DNA from: Candidatus Omnitrophota bacterium
Lineage (GTDB): Bacteria; Omnitrophota; Gorgyraeia; JABMRN01; RBG-13-46-9
Assembly: GCA_016782445.1 (NCBI GenBank)
Contig: JADHYM010000004.1
Location: forward strand, 1 to 52,192
Reading direction: 5' to 3'
DNA length: 52,192 nt
The notes beneath the pieces are model-generated. The model saw only the letters and a program-made list of their open reading frames with translations, was not told where the DNA came from and ran no database searches. A program made the position numbers and the translations under genes. Below, in pieces: positions 24,253 to 31,606 of the stretch (position 1 is the first letter of the stretch; every line of letters starts with the position of its first letter).

Positions 24253-25425
24253 ATGGGACCGAGGTTCGACATATCAAGGAGACTAAAAGAATTACCTCCA
24301 TATCTATTCGTGGAAATGGATAGGGCGAAAAAGGAGGCTGTGGAGAAGGGCCGTGACGTCATAGATTTAGGCGTAGGCGACCCGGACCAGCCAACCCCGC
24401 GTTTTATCATAGATGCGTTTCACAGGGCAACCCTTGATGCGAAGACGCATGCGTACCCGAGCAACAAGGGGCTTCCTGAATTGCGGATAGCGATTGCACA
24501 GTGGTATAAGTCGCGCTTTGGCGTCGAGCTTAATCCCGACGATGAAATACTGCCGCTTATAGGCTCGAAAGAGGGCATAGCTCACATGCCACTTGCTTTT
24601 ATAAACCCGCACGACGCGGTGTTAGTTCCGGAGCCGTGCTACCCGCCGTACAAGTCCGGTGTGATATTCGCGGGTGGAGAAGTGTCCATAATGCCGCTTC
24701 TCGGGAGAAATAATTTCCTTCCGGACCTGGGAGCCGTTAAAAGCAGCCTTCTTTCGCGGACGAAACTCATGTTCCTGAATTACCCGAATAACCCGACAGC
24801 CGCAACCGCGGAACCTAAGTTTTTCAGTGAAGTCGTGCGGTTCGCCGAAAAAAATAACATCATAGTATGCCACGACGCGGCGTATAGCGAGATTAGCTTT
24901 GACGGTTACAAGCCTACGAGCTTTCTTGCCGTAGACCGCGCGCGTGAAGTGGGGATAGAATTTCATTCCCTCTCTAAGACGTTCAATATGACAGGGTGGC
25001 GCATCGGATTTGCCTGTGGCAATGCGCATCTCATAGAGGGCCTGGCCAAAATAAAATCCAATATTGATTCAGGCATTTTTAACGCTGTCCAGATGGCCGG
25101 CGTAGAGGCGCTAAAGAAAGCCCGCGTTATCTCCGCGAAAAACTCACGCTTTTACCAGAAACGAAGAGATGTCCTTGTTAACGGCCTCCGAAAACTCGGC
25201 TGGAACGTGCCGAAGCCGAAGGCTTCTTTTTACGTCTGGGCGCCTGTCCTTAAGAGATATACTTCGGTTACTATGGCCCGGGAATTACTGGAGAGGGCGG
25301 ACCTTGTGGTCACGCCGGGCAATGGCTTCGGCCAGAGCGGCGAGGGCTATGTGCGCATGTCGCTTACCGTCGATGAATCGCGTCTTGCAGAGGCAGTCAA
25401 GAGAATCGGTAAAGTAATAAGTTAA
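24253..25425 (+). CDS. dapL: LL-diaminopimelate aminotransferase
   Basis: 390 residues, class I/II aminotransferase. The PLP lysine is in HSLSKTFNMTGWRIGFACGN (about K242); NYPNNPTAATAEPKFF and the start DISRRLKELPPYLFVEMDRA are typical of DapL. DapL converts tetrahydrodipicolinate to LL-DAP in one step, bypassing dapD/dapC/dapE. It is common in the PVC superphylum and some other phyla. Its place directly after dapB in a dap run, with no dapD or dapE, supports DapL over a general aspartate aminotransferase. Confidence 0.92.
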   Translation: MGPRFDISRRLKELPPYLFVEMDRAKKEAVEKGRDVIDLGVGDPDQPTPRFIIDAFHRATLDAKTHAYPSNKGLPELRIAIAQWYKSRFGVELNPDDEILPLIGSKEGIAHMPLAFINPHDAVLVPEPCYPPYKSGVIFAGGEVSIMPLLGRNNFLPDLGAVKSSLLSRTKLMFLNYPNNPTAATAEPKFFSEVVRFAEKNNIIVCHDAAYSEISFDGYKPTSFLAVDRAREVGIEFHSLSKTFNMTGWRIGFACGNAHLIEGLAKIKSNIDSGIFNAVQMAGVEALKKARVISAKNSRFYQKRRDVLVNGLRKLGWNVPKPKASFYVWAPVLKRYTSVTMARELLERADLVVTPGNGFGQSGEGYVRMSLTVDESRLAEAVKRIGKVIS

Positions 25426-25431
25426 ATTTAG

Positions 25432-25477
25432 CCACCCACTTTAGTGGGTGGTTTCGGCAGCCTATTTGCTGCCGAAA
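25432..25477. repeat. Two adjacent hairpins between dapL and folK
   Basis: Hairpin one pairs CCACCCACT (25432-25440) with AGTGGGTGG (25443-25451). Hairpin two pairs TTTCGGCAGC (25452-25461) with GCTGCCGAAA (25468-25477) around a 6-base loop. There is no T run, so a processing, attenuation or repeat-derived role is as likely as termination. Confidence 0.65.
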
Positions 25478-25492
25478 AGCAACAAAAGACGA

Positions 25493-25924
25493 ATGATGAG
25501 AAATAAAACAACTGTTGCGTATATAGGCGTAGGGTCGAATCTCGGTGACAGAAAAGGCAACATAGAAAAGGCGAGAAAGCTCGTAAATCTCATAAAAGAT
25601 ACATCCGTCAAAAAAAACTCCTCGATTCACGAGACAGAGCCCGTGGGCGGGCCTATGCAGGGTGCATTTTTAAACGGTGTCATGGAAATTGAGACAAGAC
25701 TCGATCCTCTAAGGCTTCTCGAGGAGCTCAAGCACATTGAGGCGTTTCTGGGAAGGAAAAGGGCGTTAAGGAACGGGCCGAGAACGATAGACCTGGACAT
25801 ACTTCTTTATGGCGACAAAAGGATAAAAAAAAGAAATCTTGTGATACCCCACCCCAGGATGCACAAGCGGGAATTTGTTTTGCGGGGATTAAGGGAGATT
25901 AAGCGGGGACAGGTCTCTTCCTGA
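25493..25924 (+). CDS. folK: 2-amino-4-hydroxy-6-hydroxymethyldihydropteridine diphosphokinase
   Basis: 143 residues. HPPK motifs are clear: YIGVGSNLGDRKGNI near the start, ETEPVGGPMQGAFLNGV, and the signature RTIDLDILLYGD with HPRMHKREFVL. It transfers pyrophosphate from ATP to the pterin in folate synthesis. Two ATG codons lie in tandem at 25493 and 25496, and no good ribosome site is visible. The last codons (KRGQVSS) are made by the left arm of the repeat hairpin at 25904-25954, so the C-terminus may be altered by that element, although the catalytic core is complete. Confidence 0.94.
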   Translation: MMRNKTTVAYIGVGSNLGDRKGNIEKARKLVNLIKDTSVKKNSSIHETEPVGGPMQGAFLNGVMEIETRLDPLRLLEELKHIEAFLGRKRALRNGPRTIDLDILLYGDKRIKKRNLVIPHPRMHKREFVLRGLREIKRGQVSS

Positions 25925-25954
25925 GACTATGCCTGATATAGAGACCTGTCCCCG
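25904..25954. repeat. REP-like hairpin at the end of folK
   Basis: CGGGGACAGGTCTCT at 25904-25918 and AGAGACCTGTCCCCG at 25940-25954 pair perfectly over 15 bases, with a 21-base spacer. Sequences of the type GGGGACAGGTC are familiar as palindromic repeats linked to Y1/REP-associated transposases in many bacteria (from memory). The left arm is inside the folK coding region. Confidence 0.75.
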
Positions 25955-25966
25955 TCGGTGAAAAAA

Positions 25967-26830
25967 ATGCTTAAGGTAATAACTGAAATAGACAAAATGA
26001 AAACTTACGCGAAGATAATGCGTAAGGACAGTAAGGTCATCGGTTTTGTCCCCACCATGGGATACTTCCACGAAGGACACTTGTCCCTTATGCGCGCTGC
26101 CAGAAAGCAGTGCGATACCGTGATCGTGAGCGTTTATGTAAACCCCGCGCAGTTCGCACCGTATGAAGATTTTACAAAGTATCCCCGCCAGATAAAAAGA
26201 GACGAAGAACTGGCAAGAACCGAAGGTGCGGACGTAATCTTCGTTCCCCGTGATGAAGACATGTATCCGGAGGGTTATTCTACTTACGTGAACGTAGAGG
26301 GTTTAACGGAAAAACTTTGCGGTAAGGCCCGTCCCGGGCATTTTAGGGGAGTGACAACCGTAGTGATGAAACTCTTCGAGATAGTAAAGCCGGAGATTGC
26401 CTATTTTGGGCAGAAAGACGCCCAGCAGGCTTTCGTGATACAGAAAATGATAAAAGATCTGAACCTCGATATAACAATGAAAATATTGGCTACTGTGCGG
26501 GAAAAAGACGGGCTCGCCATGAGCTCAAGAAACTCGTATCTGAAAAAAACCGAGAGAAAAGAAGCACCCATTGTATATCAGGCACTTTTAGGGGCCGAGC
26601 GTATGGTGCAGGCCGGCGAGAATAGCGCTAAAGTGATGACGAAAGCTATGCGCGAAACAATAAAAAAAGCCTCGTCCGCAAAAATAGATTATATATCCGT
26701 AGTGGATACGGAAAGCCTCGAGGATGTCGCGACCATAAAAAACGAAGCGCTTGTCACGGCTGCAGTTTTAATAGGAAAAACACGTTTAATCGACAATATA
26801 ATAGTGAATACGAACCCCGGTATAAGATGA
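25967..26830 (+). CDS. panC: Pantoate-beta-alanine ligase (pantothenate synthetase)
   Basis: 287 residues. The nucleotidyltransferase start GFVPTMGYFHEGHLSLMR (HxGH motif), YFGQKDAQQAFVI and the KMSKS-like MSSRNSYL are all present. It joins pantoate and beta-alanine at the cost of ATP. A GTG at 25958 could add three residues; the ATG gives the usual start. No ribosome site is visible because the REP-like hairpin is directly upstream. Its stop overlaps the next gene (ATGA). Confidence 0.95.
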   Translation: MLKVITEIDKMKTYAKIMRKDSKVIGFVPTMGYFHEGHLSLMRAARKQCDTVIVSVYVNPAQFAPYEDFTKYPRQIKRDEELARTEGADVIFVPRDEDMYPEGYSTYVNVEGLTEKLCGKARPGHFRGVTTVVMKLFEIVKPEIAYFGQKDAQQAFVIQKMIKDLNLDITMKILATVREKDGLAMSSRNSYLKKTERKEAPIVYQALLGAERMVQAGENSAKVMTKAMRETIKKASSAKIDYISVVDTESLEDVATIKNEALVTAAVLIGKTRLIDNIIVNTNPGIR

Positions 26831-27639
26831 AGCGGCTTAAAATAGGCATTATAGGATGTGGGTTTATGGGAACGGAGATGGCAAAGTTCTCAAAAAAAGA
26901 ACTTTCGCACATTACGCGCCTTGTGGCCCTTTACGATATACGCCGCGAAAAAGCCGAGACGCTCGCTTCTTTTTTAAAAAGTGAGGGCGCCATAACAAAA
27001 TCGGATAACGAGGTCTTTAAGAAAAGCGACCTCATAATAGAGTGCGCCTCCCCCGTGACCGCTAAACCATTTCTTGAGAAGGCTATAAAAATGTCAAAAA
27101 GCATTCTCATAATGAGCGTGGGAGGGCTTATAAAAAGCAGTAATCTACTGAATAAGGCCAGGGAAAAGGGCATAAAAGTGTACCTGCCGAGCGGCGCCAT
27201 ACTTGGCATAGACGGGTTAAAAGCTGCCAAGCTTTCTGTAATAAGAAAGGTTACGCTGACAACCCGCAAGCCGCCGCGTGGCCTAGTGGGAGCCCCGTAT
27301 CTTAAGGAAAAAGGCATAGATGTAAGCGCGATAAAAAGCGAAACAATAATTTTTGAAGGAAACGCGGCCGAAGCCGTAAAAGCATTTCCCAAAAACGTTA
27401 ACGTGGCATCGCTTTTAAGCATAGCGGGGCTCGGCTCAAAAAAAACAAAAGTCAGGATCATGACTTCGCCCAAGTACAAAAAGAATACTCATGAGATAGA
27501 GATAGAAGGCGAGTTTGGCAGGATAAACATAGTAACTGAAAACGTGCCTTCTGAAAATCCTAAAACAAGCAAGTTAGCGGCGCTTTCTGCAATGGCCACG
27601 CTTTGGGGCATAGCAGACAGCGTGAAAATCGGAACGTGA
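26827..27639 (+). CDS. nadX: L-aspartate dehydrogenase
   Basis: 270 residues. The N-terminal Rossmann motif GIIGCGFMGTEMAK is followed by ALYDIRREKAE and ECASPVTAKPFLEKA. The C-terminal domain has the family segment TRKPPRGLVGAPYL, then FEGNAAEAVKAFPKNVNVAS with the catalytic region. NadX oxidises aspartate to iminoaspartate for NAD synthesis, an alternative to NadB. It overlaps panC by 4 bases. No nadA or nadC is in the window. Confidence 0.88.
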   Translation: MKRLKIGIIGCGFMGTEMAKFSKKELSHITRLVALYDIRREKAETLASFLKSEGAITKSDNEVFKKSDLIIECASPVTAKPFLEKAIKMSKSILIMSVGGLIKSSNLLNKAREKGIKVYLPSGAILGIDGLKAAKLSVIRKVTLTTRKPPRGLVGAPYLKEKGIDVSAIKSETIIFEGNAAEAVKAFPKNVNVASLLSIAGLGSKKTKVRIMTSPKYKKNTHEIEIEGEFGRINIVTENVPSENPKTSKLAALSAMATLWGIADSVKIGT

Positions 27640-27660
27640 ATCGAAGGGAGGTGAAACAGA

Positions 27661-27900
27661 ATGGGTAAAATGGTATGCAAATGCGGTATAAAGCGAAAGA
27701 AGGGGTACCTCTATTTCGTCGGCAAGAACGGCTGCGCGTATGAGACAAAGATGGCACGCGGCGCGAAGAAAGGCGGCGGAAGAAAGATAGTGCACAAATG
27801 CAACATAAAGAGGAAAAAAGGACACCTCTATTATATCGATAAGAAAGGAAACGTCAGCGAGGCCAAGATGCAGCGTGGCGGTAAAAAGAAGAGAAGATAA
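27661..27900 (+). CDS. Small, very basic protein made of two tandem repeats
   Basis: 79 residues, mostly Lys, Arg and Gly. Two copies of a unit of about 33 residues can be aligned: KMVCKCGIKRKKGYLYFVGK at the start and KIVHKCNIKRKKGHLYYIDK from about residue 42, each ending in a KMxRGxKK tail. The first copy has CxC, the second HKC. There is a strong GGGAGGTG ribosome site. No known family is recognised. The charge suggests nucleic-acid or ribosome binding, which is inference. Confidence 0.75.
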   Translation: MGKMVCKCGIKRKKGYLYFVGKNGCAYETKMARGAKKGGGRKIVHKCNIKRKKGHLYYIDKKGNVSEAKMQRGGKKKRR

Positions 27901-27913
27901 TAATACAATAATT

Positions 27914-28033
27914 GTCTGTCGGTTGCGTTGATTGGTTGCGTCGCGCGAAACGTCGGTCGGTTGTGGTTGCGTGTTTTATTCACGCAACCGATCAACCCCA
28001 CTGATTCTCGCGACACAACCGCAACCGCAACCG
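27914..28033. repeat. Inverted array of GGTTGCG units
   Basis: The left half carries GGTTGCG, GGTTGCG and GGTTGTGGTTGCG; the right half carries the inverse CGCAACC several times, ending CAACCGCAACCGCAACCGAT. An inner hairpin pairs GGTTGCGTG with CACGCAACC around TTTTATT. It fills nearly all of the gap between the basic repeat protein and the TIM-barrel gene. Confidence 0.75.
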
Positions 28034-28047
28034 ATTGACGATACTGC

Positions 28048-28767
28048 ATGTATTTAACCAAACAGAACTTCCTAATACAGGCGAAGTATGCTGGTTTTTG
28101 CGAAAACGAGGCGGGCTTAGAGGAATCTCTTCTGGGCTTTGGTGCGGAGCTATACATGCGCTCCTCGGCAATCGAGCAATACGATGCGGGTATTATTAAG
28201 CGCATACGGCTCTTTATCGAGAAAAACCGCCTTCCCTTGCAGCTCCACGCCCCGATCGTACCGCTCGATTACTCCCTATACGAAAAAGTAGTGCGTTTGT
28301 GCAAAGAACTTAATATTAATACAATCGTTTCTCACAGAGAGGCAAGCGATGACGTTTTTTTATGGAAGGAAATATCTTTGCTTCTTGCGCGGAGCGGATT
28401 GCGTGTGAATCTTGAGAACCACTGCGAGGGATATCCGGATTCTATAGTTGAACTTTATAAAAGAATAAATTTAGAAAATGTCGGACTATGCATTGATCCC
28501 GGCCACGTAAATGTTTTTGGTAAGATCGGGATACTTGAATGGCTTGAAAAGTACCCACAAGGCGCACTTCGTGAAGTGCATCTTGCGGATAACGAAGGAG
28601 ACCGTGATACACACCTTCCTCTCGGAAGAGGGAACATTGACATAAAAGCGGTTTTCAAAGCCCTCGAGAAAAGAAACGAAAAAATAGTATTTGTTCTCGA
28701 ACCGAAAAAAAAGATAGAGGCAAAAGAAAGCCTTATTTTTTTGAGGAAAAACGGCTTTTTGGGATAA
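28048..28767 (+). CDS. TIM-barrel sugar-phosphate isomerase/epimerase-like protein (AP endonuclease 2 family)
   Basis: 239 residues with the xylose-isomerase-like barrel pattern: LQLHAPIVPLDYS on an early strand, NTIVSHREAS, VNLENHCEGYPDS, NVGLCIDPGHVNVFGK, REVHLADNEGDRDTHLPLGR and FVLEPKKK. The conserved His, Glu and Asp positions that bind metals in this superfamily (H in LHAP, E in LENH, D and H in DPGH, H in VHLAD, E in LEP) are kept. The substrate cannot be deduced. It is followed at 4 bases by the endonuclease III homologue; a repair link is possible but unproved. Confidence 0.8.
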   Translation: MYLTKQNFLIQAKYAGFCENEAGLEESLLGFGAELYMRSSAIEQYDAGIIKRIRLFIEKNRLPLQLHAPIVPLDYSLYEKVVRLCKELNINTIVSHREASDDVFLWKEISLLLARSGLRVNLENHCEGYPDSIVELYKRINLENVGLCIDPGHVNVFGKIGILEWLEKYPQGALREVHLADNEGDRDTHLPLGRGNIDIKAVFKALEKRNEKIVFVLEPKKKIEAKESLIFLRKNGFLG

Positions 28768-28771
28768 TGCG

Positions 28772-29416
28772 ATGAAGAACAAGCAAAAACTTCTCGCTAT
28801 ATACTCGAAGCTTTATGCGCGTTTCGGGCCGAGAAAGTGGTGGCCCGCTGAGACGGATTTTGAGGTCATGGTAGGCGCGATACTTACGCAGAACACTGCC
28901 TGGGCAAATGTCGAGAAAGCCATACTGAATATTAAAAAGGAAAAAGCGCTTTCTCCCAAAAGCTTTCGTGATATTTCTCTTGGCCGGCTCAAGCGTCTTA
29001 TACGGCCCTCGGGTTTCTACAACGAGAAGGCGAAAAAACTTAAAAGTTTTACGAATTTTCTTTTTAGCTCCTGCAAGGGGAGGATGGACAGGCTAAAGCT
29101 TAAAAACACCCGTTTCTTGCGCAAGAGGCTTCTTGAAATAAACGGGATTGGCCCTGAAACGGCCGATAGCATGCTTCTCTACGCTTTGGGCAAGCCTGTT
29201 TTTGTCGTCGATGCATACACGAAAAGGATTTTTTCAAGGCACGGAATGATAAAAAAATACGCCTCATACGGCGAGGTGCAGGATTTTTTCATGAATAATC
29301 TCCCGACTAAAAGAGCCCTCTACAACGAGTATCACGCGCTCATCGTGGAGCTTGGCAAGCGTTACTGCAAGAAAACAAAACCTCTTTGTAACAGTTGCCC
29401 TTTAAAAGATTTGTGA
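28772..29416 (+). CDS. Endonuclease III-family DNA glycosylase (HhH-GPD), last iron-sulfur cysteine missing
   Basis: 214 residues. The N-terminal WWPAETDFEVMVGAILTQNT and the helix-hairpin-helix LLEINGIGPETADSMLLYALG, followed by VDAYTKR with the catalytic aspartate position, identify the superfamily. It resembles the endonuclease III / 3-methyladenine (MagIII) branch. The C-terminal iron-sulfur loop has three cysteines, YCKKTKPLCNSCPLKDL, with the usual C-x6-C-x2-C spacing. The fourth cysteine is expected exactly where the TGA stop falls. A single base change from TGC/TGT to TGA would explain this. An array of AGCTGTA-type units starts 9 bases beyond. Confidence 0.85.
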   Translation: MKNKQKLLAIYSKLYARFGPRKWWPAETDFEVMVGAILTQNTAWANVEKAILNIKKEKALSPKSFRDISLGRLKRLIRPSGFYNEKAKKLKSFTNFLFSSCKGRMDRLKLKNTRFLRKRLLEINGIGPETADSMLLYALGKPVFVVDAYTKRIFSRHGMIKKYASYGEVQDFFMNNLPTKRALYNEYHALIVELGKRYCKKTKPLCNSCPLKDL

Positions 29417-29425
29417 TATAATATT

Positions 29426-29458
29426 GTAAGCTGTAGGCTTTAAGCTATAAGCTGTAAG
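29426..29458. repeat. AGCTGTA/AGCTATA unit array, single arm
   Basis: Units AGCTGTA, GGCTTTA, AGCTATA and AGCTGTA in a row. They are the same unit type as the arrays around argH, 9 kb away. No inverted partner was found nearby. Confidence 0.65.
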
Positions 29459-29481
29459 AATCGAAAAATTGGAGGTGTGAA

Positions 29482-29772
29482 ATGATATTTGGATTATTCA
29501 GAAAGAGAAGAACCACAGAAGAGCTCGGAGAATCTATCGGAGAGATAACGCATTTTTTTCCACACGTAAAGGCCGCGGTCATAAAGATTAAAAAAGGCGA
29601 CGTTGCCGTAGGGGACACGCTCTACATTAAAGGGCATACTACGGATTTTGAGCAGAAGGTAAAGAGCATGCAGGCAAACCACGCACCTATCGAAAAGGCA
29701 TCCAAGGGCCAGGAGATAGGGATGAAGGTTAAATCAAAAGTAAGGCACGGGGATAAGGTATATAAGATATAG
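29482..29772 (+). CDS. Small EF-Tu domain-2-like translation-factor homologue
   Basis: 96 residues. After a charged N-terminus, IGEITHFFPHVKAAVIKIKK and GDVAVGDTLYIKGHTTDFEQ follow the beta-barrel pattern of EF-Tu/IF2 domain 2, ending EIGMKVKSKVRHGDKVYKI. Similar stand-alone proteins are annotated as translation elongation factor-like and often accompany U32 peptidases; none is present here. There is no GTPase domain. A GGAGGTG site precedes the ATG. Confidence 0.75.
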   Translation: MIFGLFRKRRTTEELGESIGEITHFFPHVKAAVIKIKKGDVAVGDTLYIKGHTTDFEQKVKSMQANHAPIEKASKGQEIGMKVKSKVRHGDKVYKI

Positions 29773-29776
29773 AATT

Positions 29777-29799
29777 CAGAAGACAGACGACAGAAGAGA
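29777..29799 (+). repeat. CAGAAGA unit array, single arm
   Basis: Units CAGAAGA, CAGACGA and CAGAAGA, the same type as the arrays framing the four-helix-bundle gene at 11357-11740. No inverted partner is seen nearby. Confidence 0.6.
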
Positions 29800-29814
29800 T
29801 AAGAGAGACGAGAG

Positions 29815-30090
29815 ATGAATAATAGAATATACAGGAAGATGCTTTTAGGACTCGGATTCGACTGCAAGGACGGGCACGTGCGTATGACGAAGGGGAAGAA
29901 CTTTTGCCTTTACGGGGGTTCTAATGAAACTCACGAGCTTATGCAGGAAAAGGCGGTAAAGTTCAACGAGCACCTCACTAAAAAGCATAAGACGCTCGAC
30001 AGCATAACGAAAAAGGAATTTGCGGATATATCGCGAAAGATCGGCCTCAAGATCCAGGACGACCCCAAGGCCGCAAAAGACGAACTCTAA
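29815..30090 (+). CDS. Conserved small protein of unknown function
   Basis: 91 residues, no signal peptide. It starts MNNRIYRKMLLGLGFDCKDG and contains NETHELMQEKAVKFNEHLTK and a charged helical C-terminus. Base and codon use match the neighbours, and a GAGACGAGAG stretch precedes the ATG. I do not recognise a named family. It may be co-transcribed with the ferredoxin gene 39 bases downstream. Confidence 0.65.
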   Translation: MNNRIYRKMLLGLGFDCKDGHVRMTKGKNFCLYGGSNETHELMQEKAVKFNEHLTKKHKTLDSITKKEFADISRKIGLKIQDDPKAAKDEL

Positions 30091-30129
30091 CCGTTCGATA
30101 CTTACACAAACTAACAAAAGGAGGAGAAA

Positions 30130-30312
30130 ATGGCGAAAATAACAGTTGACGCAAGTTTATGTACGGGTTGTGGGTTATGCGTATCGCTCTGTCCCGGCGC
30201 GTTCGAGGTTGGCGACGATAATATTGCGAAGGTAATCGGCGCGGACTGCGGTGATCAGAATGTGAACGACATAGCGAGCCAGTGCCCGGTCGAGGCGATC
30301 AAAGTTGGCTGA
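30130..30312 (+). CDS. Small [4Fe-4S] ferredoxin
   Basis: 60 residues. The cluster motif is CTGCGLCVSLCPGAFEV, with the distal cysteine in ASQCPVEAIKVG, as in single-cluster ferredoxins of the Thermotoga type. The extra cysteines at about 21 and 40 could form the disulfide seen in that group. It is an electron carrier of low potential. It has a GGAGGAG ribosome site and its last 8 bases overlap the next gene. Confidence 0.93.
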   Translation: MAKITVDASLCTGCGLCVSLCPGAFEVGDDNIAKVIGADCGDQNVNDIASQCPVEAIKVG

Positions 30313-31087
30313 TTTTCAAAAAGCGCATAAGCAAGTAGCGATCGAAGCAGCGTTAAAAGCGGGAGCTTATATAAAACGGAATGTAGGAAAACATTTAAGC
30401 GTTCGCTACAAGGGAGAGATAAACGTTGTCACGCATGTCGATAAGAACGCCGAGCGCATCATTGTCGAGAGAATAAAAAAATCTTTTCCTTGCCACGCCA
30501 TTCTGGCGGAGGAAAAAAATTACGCCAAGGTCCAGTCAGACTTCAAATGGATCATTGACCCCCTTGACGGCACGACCAATTTTCTCCATGGCTTTCCTTT
30601 TTTCTGCGTGTCAGTCGCGCTCTTTCATAAGGAAAAGCCTTTGTTCGGGGTTGTCTATGATCCCGAAAAAAACGAGCTTTTTACGGGAGAATGCGGCAAG
30701 GGCGCTTATTTAAACCGCAAGAGGATCGGTGTTTCAAAGATACGAGAACTAAAAAAATCAATGCTCGTGACAGGCTTTGCCTACAACGTAAAAAGCGCGA
30801 GAAACAACAATATCGAAAACTTTACGAGATTTCTAAAAGCCTCCCAGGCTGTAAGGCGGGCGGGATCAGCAGCGCTGGATCTCTGCTATGTGGCCTGCGG
30901 GAGATTTGATGGCTTTTGGGAACTCTATCTGAATCCATGGGACATGGCGGCCGGCGCACTCATTCTCGAAGAGGCCGGCGGCAAAATTACACAATTCGAC
31001 GGCTCGCCATTCACGGTTTACGATAAAGAACTCCTCGCCTCCAACTCCAAACTCCACTCCCAAATGATTAGGGTCCTCCAACGTTAA
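30305..31087 (+). CDS. Inositol monophosphatase family protein
   Basis: 260 residues. Both family signatures are present: WIIDPLDGTTNFLHGFP (metal-binding aspartates) and the C-terminal LNPWDMAAGALILEEAGG, plus LAEEKN for the first metal ligand. It hydrolyses a small phosphate ester (inositol phosphate, or related substrates such as fructose bisphosphate or PAP in other members); the substrate is undetermined. The TTG start overlaps the ferredoxin end. Confidence 0.92.
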   Translation: MADFQKAHKQVAIEAALKAGAYIKRNVGKHLSVRYKGEINVVTHVDKNAERIIVERIKKSFPCHAILAEEKNYAKVQSDFKWIIDPLDGTTNFLHGFPFFCVSVALFHKEKPLFGVVYDPEKNELFTGECGKGAYLNRKRIGVSKIRELKKSMLVTGFAYNVKSARNNNIENFTRFLKASQAVRRAGSAALDLCYVACGRFDGFWELYLNPWDMAAGALILEEAGGKITQFDGSPFTVYDKELLASNSKLHSQMIRVLQR

Positions 31088-31094
31088 TACGCGT

Positions 31095-31174
31095 ATCGAA
31101 ACGCTTTCGATCCAAAATGGAAAGTGTACCCTTTATGGGTACACTTTCCCGTTTGGAACCGAAAGCGTTTCGAT
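31095..31174. repeat. 80-base near-perfect palindrome
   Basis: A left arm of 37 bases (31095-31131) and a right arm of 38 bases (31137-31174) pair almost completely around the loop TTTAT. The stem runs from ATCGAAACGCTTTCG to GAAAGTGTACCC and back. It starts 7 bases after the phosphatase stop. It would form a very stable hairpin or cruciform and may end transcription, but no T run follows. Confidence 0.85.
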
Positions 31175-31185
31175 GCACTGTTCGA

Positions 31186-31220
31186 GTATCAAGTCGCCAG
31201 AAGGATGTCCGCTTTCAGTT
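31186..31220 (+). repeat. Dispersed intergenic repeat, copy B
   Basis: GTATCAAGTCGCCAGAAGGA matches the copy at 10142 over most of its length and the copy at 42066 more loosely. It lies between the palindrome and the promoter at 31317. The rest of 31221-31316 shows no recognisable feature. Confidence 0.6.
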
Positions 31221-31316
31221 CGCGCTAGTTTATCACCTGAATCAAGCAATATCAGTGTACAGCGTAGGTGAACAACTTATTTAAGTTAGTAATCAAAAAA
31301 GTAAGATACATTGTTG

Positions 31317-31345
31317 TTGACTTCCTGTTACATTTCTGTTACAAT
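31317..31345 (+). promoter_or_regulatory. Sigma-70 promoter of the 47-residue protein
   Basis: TTGACT at 31317-31322, a 17-base spacer, TACAAT at 31340-31345. The expected start is near 31352, about 53 bases before the ATG at 31405. Confidence 0.75.
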
Positions 31346-31404
31346 TAAAACAATAAAAAGTTAAAGGTTCCTTGTTAGCTTATTAAAAAGAGAGGAGATC
31401 CCGG

Positions 31405-31548
31405 ATGCAGTATAAGACAGTGATCGAAATCGTCTGCGAAGCGAATAACGATCACGAGGCGCTTGATATAGCCGGCGAATTTCTAAAAGGAGATCTCGAA
31501 GCAGGCATCCAAATGCAATGCTTCGCGAAACCACTCGAGCAGCAGTGA
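31405..31548 (+). CDS. 47-residue small protein of unknown function
   Basis: The frame begins MQYKTVIEIVCEANNDHEAL and ends FAKPLEQQ, with a GAGGAG ribosome site at the right distance from the ATG and a near-consensus promoter upstream. The pattern (a short strand, a helix with DHEALDIAGEFLKG, then a strand GIQMQCFA) suggests a compact ferredoxin-like alpha/beta fold. It has two cysteines and no membrane segment. It stands alone between the palindrome at 31095 and the hairpin at 31607. I do not recognise the family. Confidence 0.7.
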   Translation: MQYKTVIEIVCEANNDHEALDIAGEFLKGDLEAGIQMQCFAKPLEQQ

Positions 31549-31606
31549 ATTAACAGCGCGTGAATAACAAAGAAGGGGTAGTGTAACAAACTACCTTCCT
31601 TAGCCC

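Noticed and set aside
31095-31174. Ordinary rho-independent terminator
   Set aside because: The stem is far too long and no T run follows; described as a palindrome instead.
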